Source: Marinobacter sp. LA51
GTDB taxonomy: Bacteria; Pseudomonadota; Gammaproteobacteria; Pseudomonadales; Oleiphilaceae
NCBI RefSeq assembly: GCF_030297175.1
Contig: NZ_AP028070.1
Span: 1,302,001-1,366,000, forward strand
Direction of reading: 5' to 3'
Length of the DNA stretch: 64,000 nucleotides
Position 1 is the first letter of the stretch; each line of letters opens with the position of its first letter. Shown here in pieces: positions 1-9,449 of this stretch. Both the position numbers and the translations under genes were made by a program. The notes beneath the pieces were generated by a model. The model did not search any database. It saw only the letters and a list, made by a program, of their open reading frames with translations, and was not told the origin of the DNA.

Positions 1-2
1 CC

Positions 3-599
3 GTTCCTATTGAGGACCGCCTGTTCGTAAATCGCACGGAGCCCCTGAACCGAACCTGTCCGCATTTGTTGTGGAATCATCGATGGGAATACGACAAGGG
101 GCCGGATCGCCTGTTGTTGCTGTTGGATGAGCTGGAAAAGCGGGGCCAGGATTTTCGTCTGAGCGTGGTGGGGCGAACCTTTCGGCAGCAGCCGGAGGCG
201 TTTGACGCCATTCGCCAGCGTCATGGCCACCGGCTCGAACAGTGGGGCTTTCTGCCCAAGCGCTCGGATTACGATCAGCTTCTACACCAGGCAGATGTGG
301 TGATTTCCACGGCATTGCACGATTTCCAGGGGCTGTCGATGCTCGAGGCTATGGCTTCCGGCTGCCTCGCCCTGGCACCTGACCGGTTGGCCTATCCCGA
401 ATACGTGCCACCCTCGCAGCTCTATCCCAGCGTCGCTGACGATGCCCAAGCCGAAGCGCGCGGTGCCGCCGACCGGCTGACGGCAATGCTGAACCAATCT
501 GTTGAACCCCTGAAACCTTTGGAATGGGGCATGGGCAGGCTTGCGGCCGCTTATGAAAATATTCTCATTACAACGCTGGAAAAACATCGGGTATGCTGA
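3..599 (+). CDS. tRNA-queuosine mannosyltransferase-like glycosyltransferase (5' end off window)
   Basis: The reading frame is open from the left edge of the window to a TGA at 597-599, so only the C-terminal part (about 198 residues) is present. It looks like the C-terminal GT-B half of the DUF3524/GTDC1 family. Animal members of that family mannosylate queuosine in tRNA-Asp. Seen here are LWNHRWEYDK at the start of the nucleotide-sugar domain, a WGF segment, ADVVISTALHDFQGLSMLEA (donor-binding region with conserved E) and DRLAYPEYVP. The bacterial function is inferred from the family: transfer of a sugar from an NDP-sugar, possibly to queuosine tRNA. The gene runs in the same direction as the quinone oxidoreductase 29 bp downstream. 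A general GT4 glycosyltransferase is the alternative, but the motif set favours the GTDC1-like clade. Confidence 0.75.
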   Translation, partial: VPIEDRLFVNRTEPLNRTCPHLLWNHRWEYDKGPDRLLLLLDELEKRGQDFRLSVVGRTFRQQPEAFDAIRQRHGHRLEQWGFLPKRSDYDQLLHQADVVISTALHDFQGLSMLEAMASGCLALAPDRLAYPEYVPPSQLYPSVADDAQAEARGAADRLTAMLNQSVEPLKPLEWGMGRLAAAYENILITTLEKHRVC

Positions 600-628
600 G
601 CTGATGTTCTAAAACCGAGACCTCAGAC

Positions 629-1597
629 ATGATGAAAGCGATCAAGGTAATCGGAGACAAACTCAGCTGGGAGGACTGTGAAGATTACACAGAACTGCCG
701 GCCGACCATGTCGAAATCGATGTTGTCTGGACTGCAATCAATCGCGCTGATCTGATGCAACGGGCCGGGGTGTATCCACCACCGCCGGGTGCGTCCGATA
801 TTATGGGCTTGGAAGTCAGTGGCCGCGTTGCGGCGCTGGGTGAGTCGGTCAGTGGCCTGGAAGTGGGGCAAGAGGTGTGCGCCTTGCTGACTGGCGGTGG
901 TTACGCCACCAAGGTGGTGGTGCCTGCGGTTCAGGTATTGCCCGTGCCCAAAGGCTATTCACTGGACCAGGCTGCGGCCATTCCGGAAGTGTTCGCCACC
1001 GCCTGGCTTAACCTCTATCAGGAAGCGGAACTGCAGCCGGGCGAGCGCCTACTGCTTCATGCCGGAGCGAGCGGCCTGGGTACGGCCGTTATCCAGCTGG
1101 CAACAGCGTTTGGCAACCCGGTGTTTGCGACCGCGGGCGATGCAGCAAAGCTGGAAGTTTGTCAGCAGTTGGGCGCGACAGGTATCTGGAATCGCAACGA
1201 CGGTTCTTTTGTGGAGGCGGTTAAGAGCTGGGGATGCGTTGATATGGTGCTGGACCCGGTGGGTGGCAGTTACATCGGCGAGGACCAAAAAGTCCTGAAC
1301 GTGGATGGCCGGATCGTCTTGATTGGCTTGATGGGCGGCCGCAAAGCCGAGGTGGATCTGGGGCTCATGCTGGTGAAGCGTCATCGGTTGATTGGTTCCA
1401 CGCTGCGTTCGCGGACCGTGGTCGACAAAGGCAAGGTAATGCAGGCGCTGCACCGGCACGTATGGCCGTTGCTGAGCGCCGGGCAGATTCGCCCGCAGAT
1501 CGATAGCGAATGGCCAATCACCAAAGTTGAAGAGGCGATGGCCTACGTTGCCGAGAACCAGAACACCGGGAAGGTTCTGCTGAAGGTCTCAGACTGA
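629..1597 (+). CDS. NAD(P)H:quinone oxidoreductase, PIG3-like MDR family
   Basis: A 322-residue zinc-independent medium-chain dehydrogenase/reductase. It has an N-terminal GroES-like domain (about 1-120, with INRADLMQRAG and YPPPPGAS typical of the PIG3 quinone reductase group) and a Rossmann domain with the nucleotide loop HAGASGLGTA near residue 140. DPVGG near 210 lies at the substrate/cofactor cleft. No cysteine ligands for a structural zinc are visible. Length matches the family (about 325-330). The expected reaction is one- or two-electron reduction of quinones with NADPH in the cytosol. Two adjacent ATG codons (629 and 632) are possible starts. It lies 29 bp after the glycosyltransferase gene and converges with the next gene. 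Confidence 0.85.
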   Translation: MMKAIKVIGDKLSWEDCEDYTELPADHVEIDVVWTAINRADLMQRAGVYPPPPGASDIMGLEVSGRVAALGESVSGLEVGQEVCALLTGGGYATKVVVPAVQVLPVPKGYSLDQAAAIPEVFATAWLNLYQEAELQPGERLLLHAGASGLGTAVIQLATAFGNPVFATAGDAAKLEVCQQLGATGIWNRNDGSFVEAVKSWGCVDMVLDPVGGSYIGEDQKVLNVDGRIVLIGLMGGRKAEVDLGLMLVKRHRLIGSTLRSRTVVDKGKVMQALHRHVWPLLSAGQIRPQIDSEWPITKVEEAMAYVAENQNTGKVLLKVSD

Positions 1598-1628
1598 CCT
1601 TCCCGGTTATCACACAGCTGCCAACCAA

Positions 1629-2654
1629 TCAGTCAGCGATGTGCACCAGCTGCTTGCCGAAGTTCTTGCCGTTGAGCATGCCCTTGAAGGCGTCAACGGC
1701 ATTCTCCAAACCCTTAGCAATGGTTTCCCGGTACTTCAATTCGCCACTGGCGATGCGTGAAGTCAGGAAGTCCGTGATTTCCTGATGCTTGTCCTGCCAT
1801 TCGGTGACGAGGAAAAAACGATGCTCGGGCACGGGATCCAAAGCCTTAAGGACGTGGAAGGGTGTTTCCACCGAGGCCATATCAGTGGCGTTGTAGGCTG
1901 ACACATACCCGCAGATGGGTACGCGGGCACCGTTGTACAGCAGAGGCGCAATGGCACGGGTAACGGCACCGCCAACGTTCTCGAAATAAACGTCGATGCC
2001 GTCGGGGCAGGCGGCCTTTAGATCAGCCTCAAGGTTGCCCGCCTTGTAATCGACGCAGGCATCAAAGCCCAGCTCGTTAACCACGAAATCACATTTCTCC
2101 GGACCGCCTGCAACGCCGACAACACGGCAGCCTTCGTTTTTGGCGGTCTGGCCAACCACGGTGCCAACCGGGCCCGAGGCAGCAGAGACCACCACGGTTT
2201 CGCCGGGCTTGGGTTGGCCAACGTACATCAGGCCGCAATAACCGGTGCGGCCCGGCATGCCGGCCACGCCCAGATAGGTTTGCAGAGGTACGTTATCCTT
2301 CTGGTGAATTTTGTAGACCATGGGTGCGTCGGCGGGGAAGGTTACGTATTCCTGCCAGCCTGAATAACAGGTCACCAGATCACCAGCCTTCAGTTTGTCG
2401 GACCGGGACTCCACAATGCGGGCAACACTCTCGCCCACGATGGGCTCATCAATACCAATGGGATCCATGTACCCCTTGGCGTCGTTCATGCGCGGACGCA
2501 TGTATGGATCCAGCGATAGCCAAAGAATCTGGGCAACGACTTCGCCGTCACCAGGCGCTCTTACGGAGCGCTCTTCCATGACCAGATCGCCATCCTGGAT
2601 TTCCCCTTGCGGGCGCTGTTTGAGGACTATGGCTCGATTTTTATATTCGCTCAC
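1629..2654 (-). CDS. NADPH-dependent alkenal/curcumin reductase-like oxidoreductase
   Basis: A 341-residue MDR-superfamily enzyme of the leukotriene-B4-dehydrogenase/CurA type. Diagnostic features are LSLDPYMRPRM near residue 47, the NADPH loop SAASGPVGTVVG near 155, and ENVGG near 226. Family members reduce the C=C bond of alpha,beta-unsaturated carbonyls with NADPH and act in the cytosol, often in detoxification. The start is a GTG at 2652-2654, chosen because a GGAG Shine-Dalgarno sequence precedes it by about 6 bases and the N-terminus reads MSEYKNRAIVLKQRP as expected. The gene is transcribed alone and converges with the quinone reductase. Its 5' side faces the vgrG island across a 174-bp gap. 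The physiological substrate cannot be read from sequence. Confidence 0.85.
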   Translation of the reverse strand: MSEYKNRAIVLKQRPQGEIQDGDLVMEERSVRAPGDGEVVAQILWLSLDPYMRPRMNDAKGYMDPIGIDEPIVGESVARIVESRSDKLKAGDLVTCYSGWQEYVTFPADAPMVYKIHQKDNVPLQTYLGVAGMPGRTGYCGLMYVGQPKPGETVVVSAASGPVGTVVGQTAKNEGCRVVGVAGGPEKCDFVVNELGFDACVDYKAGNLEADLKAACPDGIDVYFENVGGAVTRAIAPLLYNGARVPICGYVSAYNATDMASVETPFHVLKALDPVPEHRFFLVTEWQDKHQEITDFLTSRIASGELKYRETIAKGLENAVDAFKGMLNGKNFGKQLVHIAD

Positions 2655-2750
2655 ATTGATCTCCGGTTGCGTAATGAAACCAGATTAGGGTGCAGAAGAA
2701 TGAGCCTGTGGTCAACTTCTCATCCTGAAGAGGTAACCGAGGCCATTTGA

Positions 2751-2778
2751 TTACATTCCCCTGGGCCGCCGGTATACT
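2751..2778 (+). promoter_or_regulatory. Possible sigma-70 promoter of the vgrG operon
   Basis: TTACAT at 2751-2756 and TATACT at 2773-2778 are separated by 16 bp, about 50 bp upstream of the vgrG start. The -10 is good and the -35 is weak. This is inferred from spacing and position only. Confidence 0.35.
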
Positions 2779-2828
2779 CACGTTCACGCTCAGGATGAGC
2801 AGGAAATTTTTCTTCAAGGACGGAAGAC

Positions 2829-4949
2829 ATGCCCCAGGCAAGCGGACTGCAGTTCACCGCCCGTGTAGGTGAGCTCCCACCCGATGTTTTTTCTGTGGTT
2901 GGCTTTGCGCTGACCGAAGCCCTTTCCGAGTTGTTTCATGGCCGCTTGCAGCTGGCCAGTACTGATCCCACTATTGGTGCTGCGGATGTCTTGGAACAGC
3001 CTGTCGAACTGCTGGTCTGGCAGGACGGGGAACCGCTGCGTCGCTTCACCGGTGTGGTCAGCGAATTTGTTCGCGGCGACTCTGGCCACCGCCGAACCCG
3101 CTATGAACTGGTCATTCATCCGCCGGTGTGGCGGTTGGGATTGATGCACAACAGCCGGATTTTCCAGAAGCAACGTCCCGACGCCATTGCACGCACACTG
3201 CTGGAAGAGCGGGGTATTGTGGATTCGGTGTTCGAGCTCAAGCGCGAGCCGGCGGAGCAGGAATACTGCGTTCAGCACCGGGAAAGCGACCTGGCGTTTC
3301 TGGAGCGACTGGCTGCCGAGGAAGGCTGGCATTATCGCTATCAGCATGGCGCGCTCGACGGCAGTGCATCGGCCGGCTTGATCGTGGCTGATCATCACGG
3401 CGATGCGCCGGTTCTGGCGCCGGTCGGGTATAACGCCTTTGCCGGTGGCAGTCACCGGCAACTGTCGGTATTCAAGTTCCGCTATCAGGAACGCGTGCGC
3501 GCCGCTTCGGTGGCGCTCAAAGACTACACCTTCAAGAATCCCGCCTACGCCCTGATGCACGAGCAGGGTGCCAGCGCCCCCAATCATCGCGACGACTATC
3601 AGCACTTCGACTACCCGGGCCGGTTCAAGGCCGATGCCAGTGGCCAGCTGTTTACCCAGGCCAAACTGGATGCACTTCGAAACGACACCAGCACCGCCCA
3701 GGGCGAAAGCAATCGCCCGGACTTCGCACCGGGCGCCAAGGTTGAACTCACTGACCACGACCAACCGAACCTGAACCGGGACTGGCTGCTCACGGCCGTT
3801 ATTCATCAGGGCCAGCAGCCGCAGGCACTGGAGGAAGAGGGCGGATCTGAGCCCACCACCTACCACAACAGCTTCAGCGCCATCCCCGCCAACCTCACCT
3901 GGCGCCCGCAGTTTGTTCATCGCCCCATCATGGACGGGCCGCAGATCGCCATCGTCACCGGCCCCGAGGGTGAAGAAATTCACTGCGACGAATACGGCCG
4001 GGTGAAAGTGCGTTTCCCCTGGGATCGGTACAGCCAGAACGACGAACACAGCAGCGCCTGGCTCCGTGTCAGCCAGGGCTGGGCCGGTGGGCAATACGGT
4101 TTCATGGCGCTGCCCCGCATCGGCCATGAAGTGATTGTGTCCTTTCTGGATGGCGATCCGGACCAGCCGATCATCACCGGGCGCACTTACCACGCCACTA
4201 ACAAACCGCCGTATGCACTGCCGGAACACAAAACCCGCACCACCCTGAAAACCCAGACTCACAAGGGCGAGGGTAGCAACGAATTACGATTCGAGGACGA
4301 GGCGGACAAGGAACAGATCTACGTCCACGCCCAGAAGGACCTGGACCTGCTCACCGAACACAACCGCACCGAAGTGATCAAGAACGACAGCCACCTGACC
4401 GTGAAAAATCACAGTTTCAGCCACGTTAAAGGAAACGAACATGTCACCGTCGGTGGCGAAAAGCGGGAGTCCTACGGTGCAGATTTCAGTCAGGACATCG
4501 GTGGCACCTGGCACAGCTCTGTCGGTGAAGTCTCTGCAAGTGAGGCTGGGAGCGAGCTTCATCACAAGGCTGGGTCAAAAGTCGTGCTGGACGCCGGTGC
4601 GGAGCTCACTATTTCTGGCGGCGGCAGCTTCATCAAACTGGATGCGAGCGGTGTGACCTTGAGCGGCCCGGGCATCAAGATCAATTCAGGCGGCTCACCG
4701 GGGCGGGGCTCGAATGTCGATCTTTCGAGCGCTGAGCTGCCGGCCGGCCTGAGCATGGATGGCGGTGCCGCCGTTCCTCCTGCAAAGCTTGCTGAAGTCG
4801 GCCAGAGACGCAACGCCGAGGCGGAATCTGTTCCACCTCGCGAACTTGAGAAACCCCGGAGAGAGCTGATCGTCGACGTCATTGGAGGCACGTCGGCCGG
4901 TGAGGATGTGCTTGTCATTAACTCTGTAGCGGGAGAATCGGAGCAATGA
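2829..4949 (+). CDS. vgrG: Type VI secretion spike protein VgrG
   Basis: A 706-residue VgrG, the trimeric spike that tips the Hcp tube and carries effectors. Residues 1-370 are the gp27-like base. The gp5-like OB-fold begins near 377 with the signature around [18 protein letters not shown], followed by [17 protein letters not shown] and [12 protein letters not shown]. From about 480 to 620 a beta-helix with [22 protein letters not shown] strands forms the needle. A tail of about 85 residues rich in Pro/Glu/Arg follows, and could be the effector-docking extension. No C-terminal enzymatic domain is seen. The stop overlaps the effector start by 4 bp (ATGA), so the two are translationally coupled. 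No tss baseplate or sheath genes are in the window, so this is an orphan vgrG cluster that must rely on a T6SS encoded elsewhere. Confidence 0.95.
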   Translation: MPQASGLQFTARVGELPPDVFSVVGFALTEALSELFHGRLQLASTDPTIGAADVLEQPVELLVWQDGEPLRRFTGVVSEFVRGDSGHRRTRYELVIHPPVWRLGLMHNSRIFQKQRPDAIARTLLEERGIVDSVFELKREPAEQEYCVQHRESDLAFLERLAAEEGWHYRYQHGALDGSASAGLIVADHHGDAPVLAPVGYNAFAGGSHRQLSVFKFRYQERVRAASVALKDYTFKNPAYALMHEQGASAPNHRDDYQHFDYPGRFKADASGQLFTQAKLDALRNDTSTAQGESNRPDFAPGAKVELTDHDQPNLNRDWLLTAVIHQGQQPQALEEEGGSEPTTYHNSFSAIPANLTWRPQFVHRPIMDGPQIAIVTGPEGEEIHCDEYGRVKVRFPWDRYSQNDEHSSAWLRVSQGWAGGQYGFMALPRIGHEVIVSFLDGDPDQPIITGRTYHATNKPPYALPEHKTRTTLKTQTHKGEGSNELRFEDEADKEQIYVHAQKDLDLLTEHNRTEVIKNDSHLTVKNHSFSHVKGNEHVTVGGEKRESYGADFSQDIGGTWHSSVGEVSASEAGSELHHKAGSKVVLDAGAELTISGGGSFIKLDASGVTLSGPGIKINSGGSPGRGSNVDLSSAELPAGLSMDGGAAVPPAKLAEVGQRRNAEAESVPPRELEKPRRELIVDVIGGTSAGEDVLVINSVAGESEQ

Positions 4950-7900
4950 CCAATACCCTGAGCTTTATGGATGAAACCCTGGAAAATTCGGTGCGGCGCC
5001 GTGCCGAATACGACGACAGCAATCCTGGTGAGCTGGTTCTGTCGGTTCCAAAACGCGCCGGCGGGCACATTAATCTCACGCTTCTGGAGCGTGCCCAATC
5101 GAATGTCGAGCAGGTCGAACACCAGGAAAACACGCTGCTTCGGATCAAACCATTGGCAGAACTTGCCGAAAATCTTCCGTTTATATCCGGTGGCCTGACC
5201 TTCCATACCGGGCGCGCAGTTGCGCTACTGCGCCCGGGTTATTTGTACGTGTTCCGAGGGAATGAGCTCTGGCGTGAGCTGGAAATTGACGCTCATGGGT
5301 TAATGAGTGATGTCGACCTCCAAGGTGTCCGTCTGGCCCAAGCGAAATCCGGGAAGCCCGGAAGCGTAGTCCGAGCCAGCGAAGGTGAATGGCTATCAAA
5401 CCTCCTGGTGCCTGTTCTCTTGCAGGGGCGAGCCGTCATCAACGAGATCCGTGTTGCCTACAGCGAAGTCCAGTGGGACTGGCGCTACATTTCTCGTCTT
5501 GAGCAGGACGCCAAAGCTAGGCTCACCCGAACCAGTGGCATCGAGCATGCCTGGCCAGCCGCCACGGTCGACGACCTTGTCTTTGAAAAGGGCTATCCGG
5601 CGTCGAACATTGCGAATGTGAACGCTCTACGAGCCCGGGATCTCGGTATGGAGCTGATGCTGGAAAACCCGGCTGTCTACCAACCTGACTTCGCAACACC
5701 GGATGACACCGAACTGTGTATGCGCCTGGCTCGGCGCCTCGAGCAGATCGACTCTGACGATGGCCACGATTCAGTGGGCATGGACTTCAACGGGGAAGCA
5801 GGCGAAGACCGCCTGCAAGAGCTTCGCAGTCAAAAGGGGGTTGTGGGTGTTTCAATCCCCGACCCGCTTTTCCAATTGCGCCACTCCTTGGCACAGCTGC
5901 ATCTCGCACTCCATTACCTTGATGCCGTGGATACCTCGATCAAGCAGAAGCCCATGGCCCACTCCGCCATGCTGATTCGACAGGCTGTGTTTGATCCATT
6001 GACCCTGGATGGCAAAACCGATCTGCAGAAATACGCGGACGCCATCAACAAAGAAAAGCTTGATGCGGTGCTCGACACCAAAGAAAAGGACCACGCCGTT
6101 GCTGTCATTAACCGGCATGTGGAACGGCTTCAGGAAATGATGAAAAGCTCGGTTCTGGCGGCGGTGCTGGATGATTACCGAGAATGCGGGGACCTGGCAA
6201 TCTGCGAGGGATACCTGCTGATTGCGGATAAGTTGAACCTTTTACAGCAGATACCTGGGGTTCTCAGGGCAAACGGCTTTGCCAAAGAAGGTGATCTCTT
6301 CAAGAGCCTCAAGCGGTGGCTCTTTCACAGCGACTTCCTGACGGCCTGGGCACCTCAATCTCCAGACACCGATGACGACGAATTATCCGAAGAGTCCAAG
6401 TCGGCACATGATCTGCTCCTGAAGCTGACGGAGGATCGTACTGAGATTACGGAGGGGATGCTGGACCGTTTGAATCTTCAGTCTCTTGCTTATCTGGAAA
6501 AACAGCTCCACGACCGCAAGGCCGGCGATGGTGGAATCGTCAAAAATATTTCGGACGCAGGCAAAGTGGGTAGTCTGGTCGCACGCGCCTTGGAGGAATG
6601 GAGCACAGCAGTACTGAAGGTAGGCGAGCGGCTCATGGAAGAGGGCGTGGTGAGTCAGGTTGAGATACAAAGGGTGATGCAGTCTGCAGCCTCAAACTTC
6701 ACCCTGGCTGACCCGGCGCTTGCTGGTATCAGCATTGTCAACCGTGGCGGTGTTGAGGCTTCGGGCACGATCCTCGGCGTGCGAGGCGAAGGGCTCAACC
6801 GTGGCTTGACCGAGTTCGATCGAACCGAAGGCATCCTGACCCGAAAGAATGATTATCTCTATGCTGACTTGATGGATGACTCGGGCGAATTGGTCGGGTC
6901 AACCAGCCCTGCACGGGCTGCCGATGAACTGGAAACGGCAATTCAGAAAGTGGCTGGCCATGCAGCGATTTTCTATGCCCCTGCGGGGCATGCAGAGGCC
7001 AGGAAGCTTAGTCTGGTGAAGGTGGATTTGGCTAAACAAGTGGGAAGCATTGTAGATGGGCCCGCTGTGTCTCGTGGGTTGGTCATGCTCGCGGCATTTA
7101 ATCTAATTGTAGAAATTCTAGCTGCATCCAAACTTAGTAGCATCGATGAGAATCAACAGTGGAAAGCGGACGTCAAAGCCTACATCGGGGCGACGACAGA
7201 GTTGGCCGCTGCATCGTTCAAGTTGTCCATAGTTCTTCATGCGCAAAGTCTTCCTGGAAGTCAGCAGACCGCTATGTCGCGATTTGCCACTCGGCCTTGG
7301 TTCGATGTTAAGAATTGGTTGTTCGTGGGTAGTCGACTTCAGCATCTTGGTGCACAGACTCTCGTTCGCACAATTGGATTGGCTAACTTCGCTGCGGGCT
7401 CGATAAGCGTAATTCTGAGCTATTGGGGCATGCGAGATAGTCTGTCAAATAAGGACTTTGATGCAGCGGCGGGACATGCAATCGCAATGGCTGGGGGTAT
7501 TGTTTTTGTGGCATCACCGCTAATGGCTACGCTTTTAGCCATTCCGGGTTGGGGGTGGGCCATGCTTGGAATGACATTGGTCGTTGGTGGCGGACTTTTC
7601 GCTGGTTACGCATCGGATGATTCTATCGAGCAGCTGCTCAAGCTAGGGCCATGGGGCGTTCATCCAGACCATAGTACGGAGGCTTTCGGCGATCAGGCCT
7701 ACTACAATCAGCTGCTAACGCTCTTGTCGCCCATCTCAGTGACGGCCCAAAAATTTGCAGACATCGAACCTGACCCAGCCCTTTGTAATCCTGACTTTCT
7801 CCCCTCTTCCGATGACTATGTGGTGACAGTGCGAATGCCTTTCGCCAGTAAGCTATTGCTGTCACGAGAACGTCAGTCCGGATTGCCTGAGAAGTCACTG

Positions 7901-8314
7901 AGTTTGGTTTTCCAGGAAATCGAGTACGCTTCTTCTGCGGTTGAAACTTTCGGTTCTGCAGGGACTATTCACAGTTTCCAGCTTAGGAATACGACACCAT
8001 TACGAAAAGTCGTTGCCCGACAATCCCTTCCAGACCGATCTGCTGTTCGCTTCTTGGTCAAACGGGAACTGCGCAACGAAAACCATGAAAGCTTCGGTTA
8101 TCGGGAGTCAGTTTCGACCGCGTTAAGGGTCGGGTTTCAGGCTGTTATTGATACAGAGTTTGGACCTGCAGTGTTCCCTTCGCCAATGCTGCAACGGTTT
8201 GAGCCTTTTGATCTCGCCAAGCATGAGGCGCCTCCCGCTAAGAGCGGTTCACTCTTGGAACCGTTTTCGCAGCCAGAGGCACCTTATTGGTTTTTCACCG
8301 AGGTAGAGACATGA
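4946..8314 (+). CDS. VasX-like T6SS effector with pore-forming C-terminus
   Basis: A 1122-residue protein coupled to vgrG by an ATGA overlap. Its N-terminus resembles the VasX N-terminal region and contains [10 protein letters not shown] at about residues 94-103. This fits the MIX marker pattern hRxGhhYhh of type VI effectors. The middle (about 250-650) is largely soluble and helical. The C-terminal third has hydrophobic stretches at about 709-729, 810-828 and 845-890 (a long Gly/Ala-rich pair of helices), the arrangement of colicin-like, membrane-permeabilising VasX/Tse-type toxins. About 230 soluble residues follow. It is therefore probably an antibacterial effector delivered to a neighbour's inner membrane. 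No signal peptide is present, as expected for T6SS cargo. The usual DUF4123 adaptor gene between vgrG and vasX is absent. Base composition becomes more AT-rich from about 7080, which suggests that the toxin end was exchanged. Confidence is high for a T6SS effector and moderate for the pore mechanism. Confidence 0.8.
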   Translation: MTNTLSFMDETLENSVRRRAEYDDSNPGELVLSVPKRAGGHINLTLLERAQSNVEQVEHQENTLLRIKPLAELAENLPFISGGLTFHTGRAVALLRPGYLYVFRGNELWRELEIDAHGLMSDVDLQGVRLAQAKSGKPGSVVRASEGEWLSNLLVPVLLQGRAVINEIRVAYSEVQWDWRYISRLEQDAKARLTRTSGIEHAWPAATVDDLVFEKGYPASNIANVNALRARDLGMELMLENPAVYQPDFATPDDTELCMRLARRLEQIDSDDGHDSVGMDFNGEAGEDRLQELRSQKGVVGVSIPDPLFQLRHSLAQLHLALHYLDAVDTSIKQKPMAHSAMLIRQAVFDPLTLDGKTDLQKYADAINKEKLDAVLDTKEKDHAVAVINRHVERLQEMMKSSVLAAVLDDYRECGDLAICEGYLLIADKLNLLQQIPGVLRANGFAKEGDLFKSLKRWLFHSDFLTAWAPQSPDTDDDELSEESKSAHDLLLKLTEDRTEITEGMLDRLNLQSLAYLEKQLHDRKAGDGGIVKNISDAGKVGSLVARALEEWSTAVLKVGERLMEEGVVSQVEIQRVMQSAASNFTLADPALAGISIVNRGGVEASGTILGVRGEGLNRGLTEFDRTEGILTRKNDYLYADLMDDSGELVGSTSPARAADELETAIQKVAGHAAIFYAPAGHAEARKLSLVKVDLAKQVGSIVDGPAVSRGLVMLAAFNLIVEILAASKLSSIDENQQWKADVKAYIGATTELAAASFKLSIVLHAQSLPGSQQTAMSRFATRPWFDVKNWLFVGSRLQHLGAQTLVRTIGLANFAAGSISVILSYWGMRDSLSNKDFDAAAGHAIAMAGGIVFVASPLMATLLAIPGWGWAMLGMTLVVGGGLFAGYASDDSIEQLLKLGPWGVHPDHSTEAFGDQAYYNQLLTLLSPISVTAQKFADIEPDPALCNPDFLPSSDDYVVTVRMPFASKLLLSRERQSGLPEKSLSLVFQEIEYASSAVETFGSAGTIHSFQLRNTTPLRKVVARQSLPDRSAVRFLVKRELRNENHESFGYRESVSTALRVGFQAVIDTEFGPAVFPSPMLQRFEPFDLAKHEAPPAKSGSLLEPFSQPEAPYWFFTEVET

Positions 8315-9390
8315 TGAAGACAGAACAGTCAGCTTTTCGAAGATTTGCCTTCGACGCTGGCTCTATCAGTCCTCTGCCGAAAGGATCGAAAGAAAGGGAT
8401 CGGGTTGGCGATGAGTTGCAACCGATAGGAACTTACGCAAACTCGAACCCGTATTATCGCACCGTTCAGGATGTGGAGGCGCTGAAAGAGCGTGAATCTC
8501 ATGATCCTGACTTTGCAGGCGATGACTGGTGGTGGGACCACCATAGAATTCGATTCCTAAATGGCAAATTGGGCTTCAAGATTTTACTCATGTTTGTCCC
8601 CTTCGTGTGGGGGCTTCTTCTTTGGGTCGGCGGTCTGTTCATGATCGCAAAAGGTGTGTTTGAACTCACGAAGAGCGGACAGCATTCGGAGTTTTTGAAT
8701 CTATTGGTTCACATTGGCGGGCTGATTGTGGCGTTCGGCTGGATTGCTTTTGTGATTTGGGTAGGGCCATCAAGTACCAAATGGCTAATGAACACTGGAG
8801 TTAGTTGGTTCTTGAAACCATTCGAGAAAAGCATCAATTCGAAGCTCGATCAATCGTTTGAAGACAGCTGCAGCGAATTTAACCGACTAACCGGCCAGGT
8901 CCGCTTTGCGATGGGACGAAAACGTTTTTTCGAAGCACCCTTTGTCGAGTTTGATGCCTACGCGGAACGTGTGATTCAACACGGAGGAGTCTTTTACCGC
9001 CTGATGTTTGTCCATCGCTACACCCAGAAGACCTTTAATCAGACCTGGCTTAGCGGCATTGAGCCGACGAAGGGAGAAGTTCTCGCCCTCTGGGACATGC
9101 TTCAACGCTATATGGATGTCACCGAGCCGCTTCCGGATATGCCCCGTCTAGAGCCTTTCCGCCACCTGGATCCCGTGACCCGAGATCACGATTCAAAGAC
9201 GAATCGGAATCCTCGGTATTGGCGTGACCTCGACTTGGAGGCCTGGAAGGCGGGTGAAGGAACTGAGATGTTGGCAAAGCAGAATCGTTTCCCCTGGGCA
9301 AAGCGCCAGTGCAAATTGACACCTCACCTTGGCAAGGTGTCCATGGCCGAGTATCGGGAACTGCGCCCGGAGGGCGCCTGGCCTATCTGA
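8311..9390 (+). CDS. Probable immunity/accessory membrane protein of the T6SS effector
   Basis: 359 residues if started at the ATG at 8311, which overlaps the effector stop by 4 bp and follows a GAGGTAGAG ribosome site. An in-frame ATG at 8287 would overlap the effector by 28 bp and is less likely. Two strong transmembrane helices lie near residues 90-115 and 128-152 (FVPFVWGLLLWVGGLFMI and GGLIVAFGWIAFVIWV). A soluble C-terminal domain of about 200 residues follows, with FDAYAERVIQHGG, HRYTQ and many aromatic residues. The layout resembles DUF6708-type proteins found beside VgrG/toxin genes, from memory only. By position and membrane topology it is the best candidate for the immunity protein, since VasX-type toxins are neutralised by membrane immunity proteins. 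It could instead be a second effector or a chaperone. Base composition is more AT-rich than the flanks, like the effector's 3' end. Confidence 0.6.
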   Translation: MMKTEQSAFRRFAFDAGSISPLPKGSKERDRVGDELQPIGTYANSNPYYRTVQDVEALKERESHDPDFAGDDWWWDHHRIRFLNGKLGFKILLMFVPFVWGLLLWVGGLFMIAKGVFELTKSGQHSEFLNLLVHIGGLIVAFGWIAFVIWVGPSSTKWLMNTGVSWFLKPFEKSINSKLDQSFEDSCSEFNRLTGQVRFAMGRKRFFEAPFVEFDAYAERVIQHGGVFYRLMFVHRYTQKTFNQTWLSGIEPTKGEVLALWDMLQRYMDVTEPLPDMPRLEPFRHLDPVTRDHDSKTNRNPRYWRDLDLEAWKAGEGTEMLAKQNRFPWAKRQCKLTPHLGKVSMAEYRELRPEGAWPI

Positions 9391-9449
9391 TAAATTGAAA
9401 GGGGCTTATTCCCCGTGTTCGGTTCGAACCACTTCGATACGGATATCGA

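Noticed and set aside
2814-4262. Long open frame (482 codons) on the minus strand opposite vgrG
   Set aside because: It is the antisense shadow of vgrG in GC-rich sequence. It has no ribosome site and low-complexity composition, while the plus strand encodes a complete VgrG.
9391-9449. Possible terminator between the T6SS island and the DUF1853 gene
   Set aside because: Only a 4-bp GGGG/CCCC stem without a U-tract could be found.
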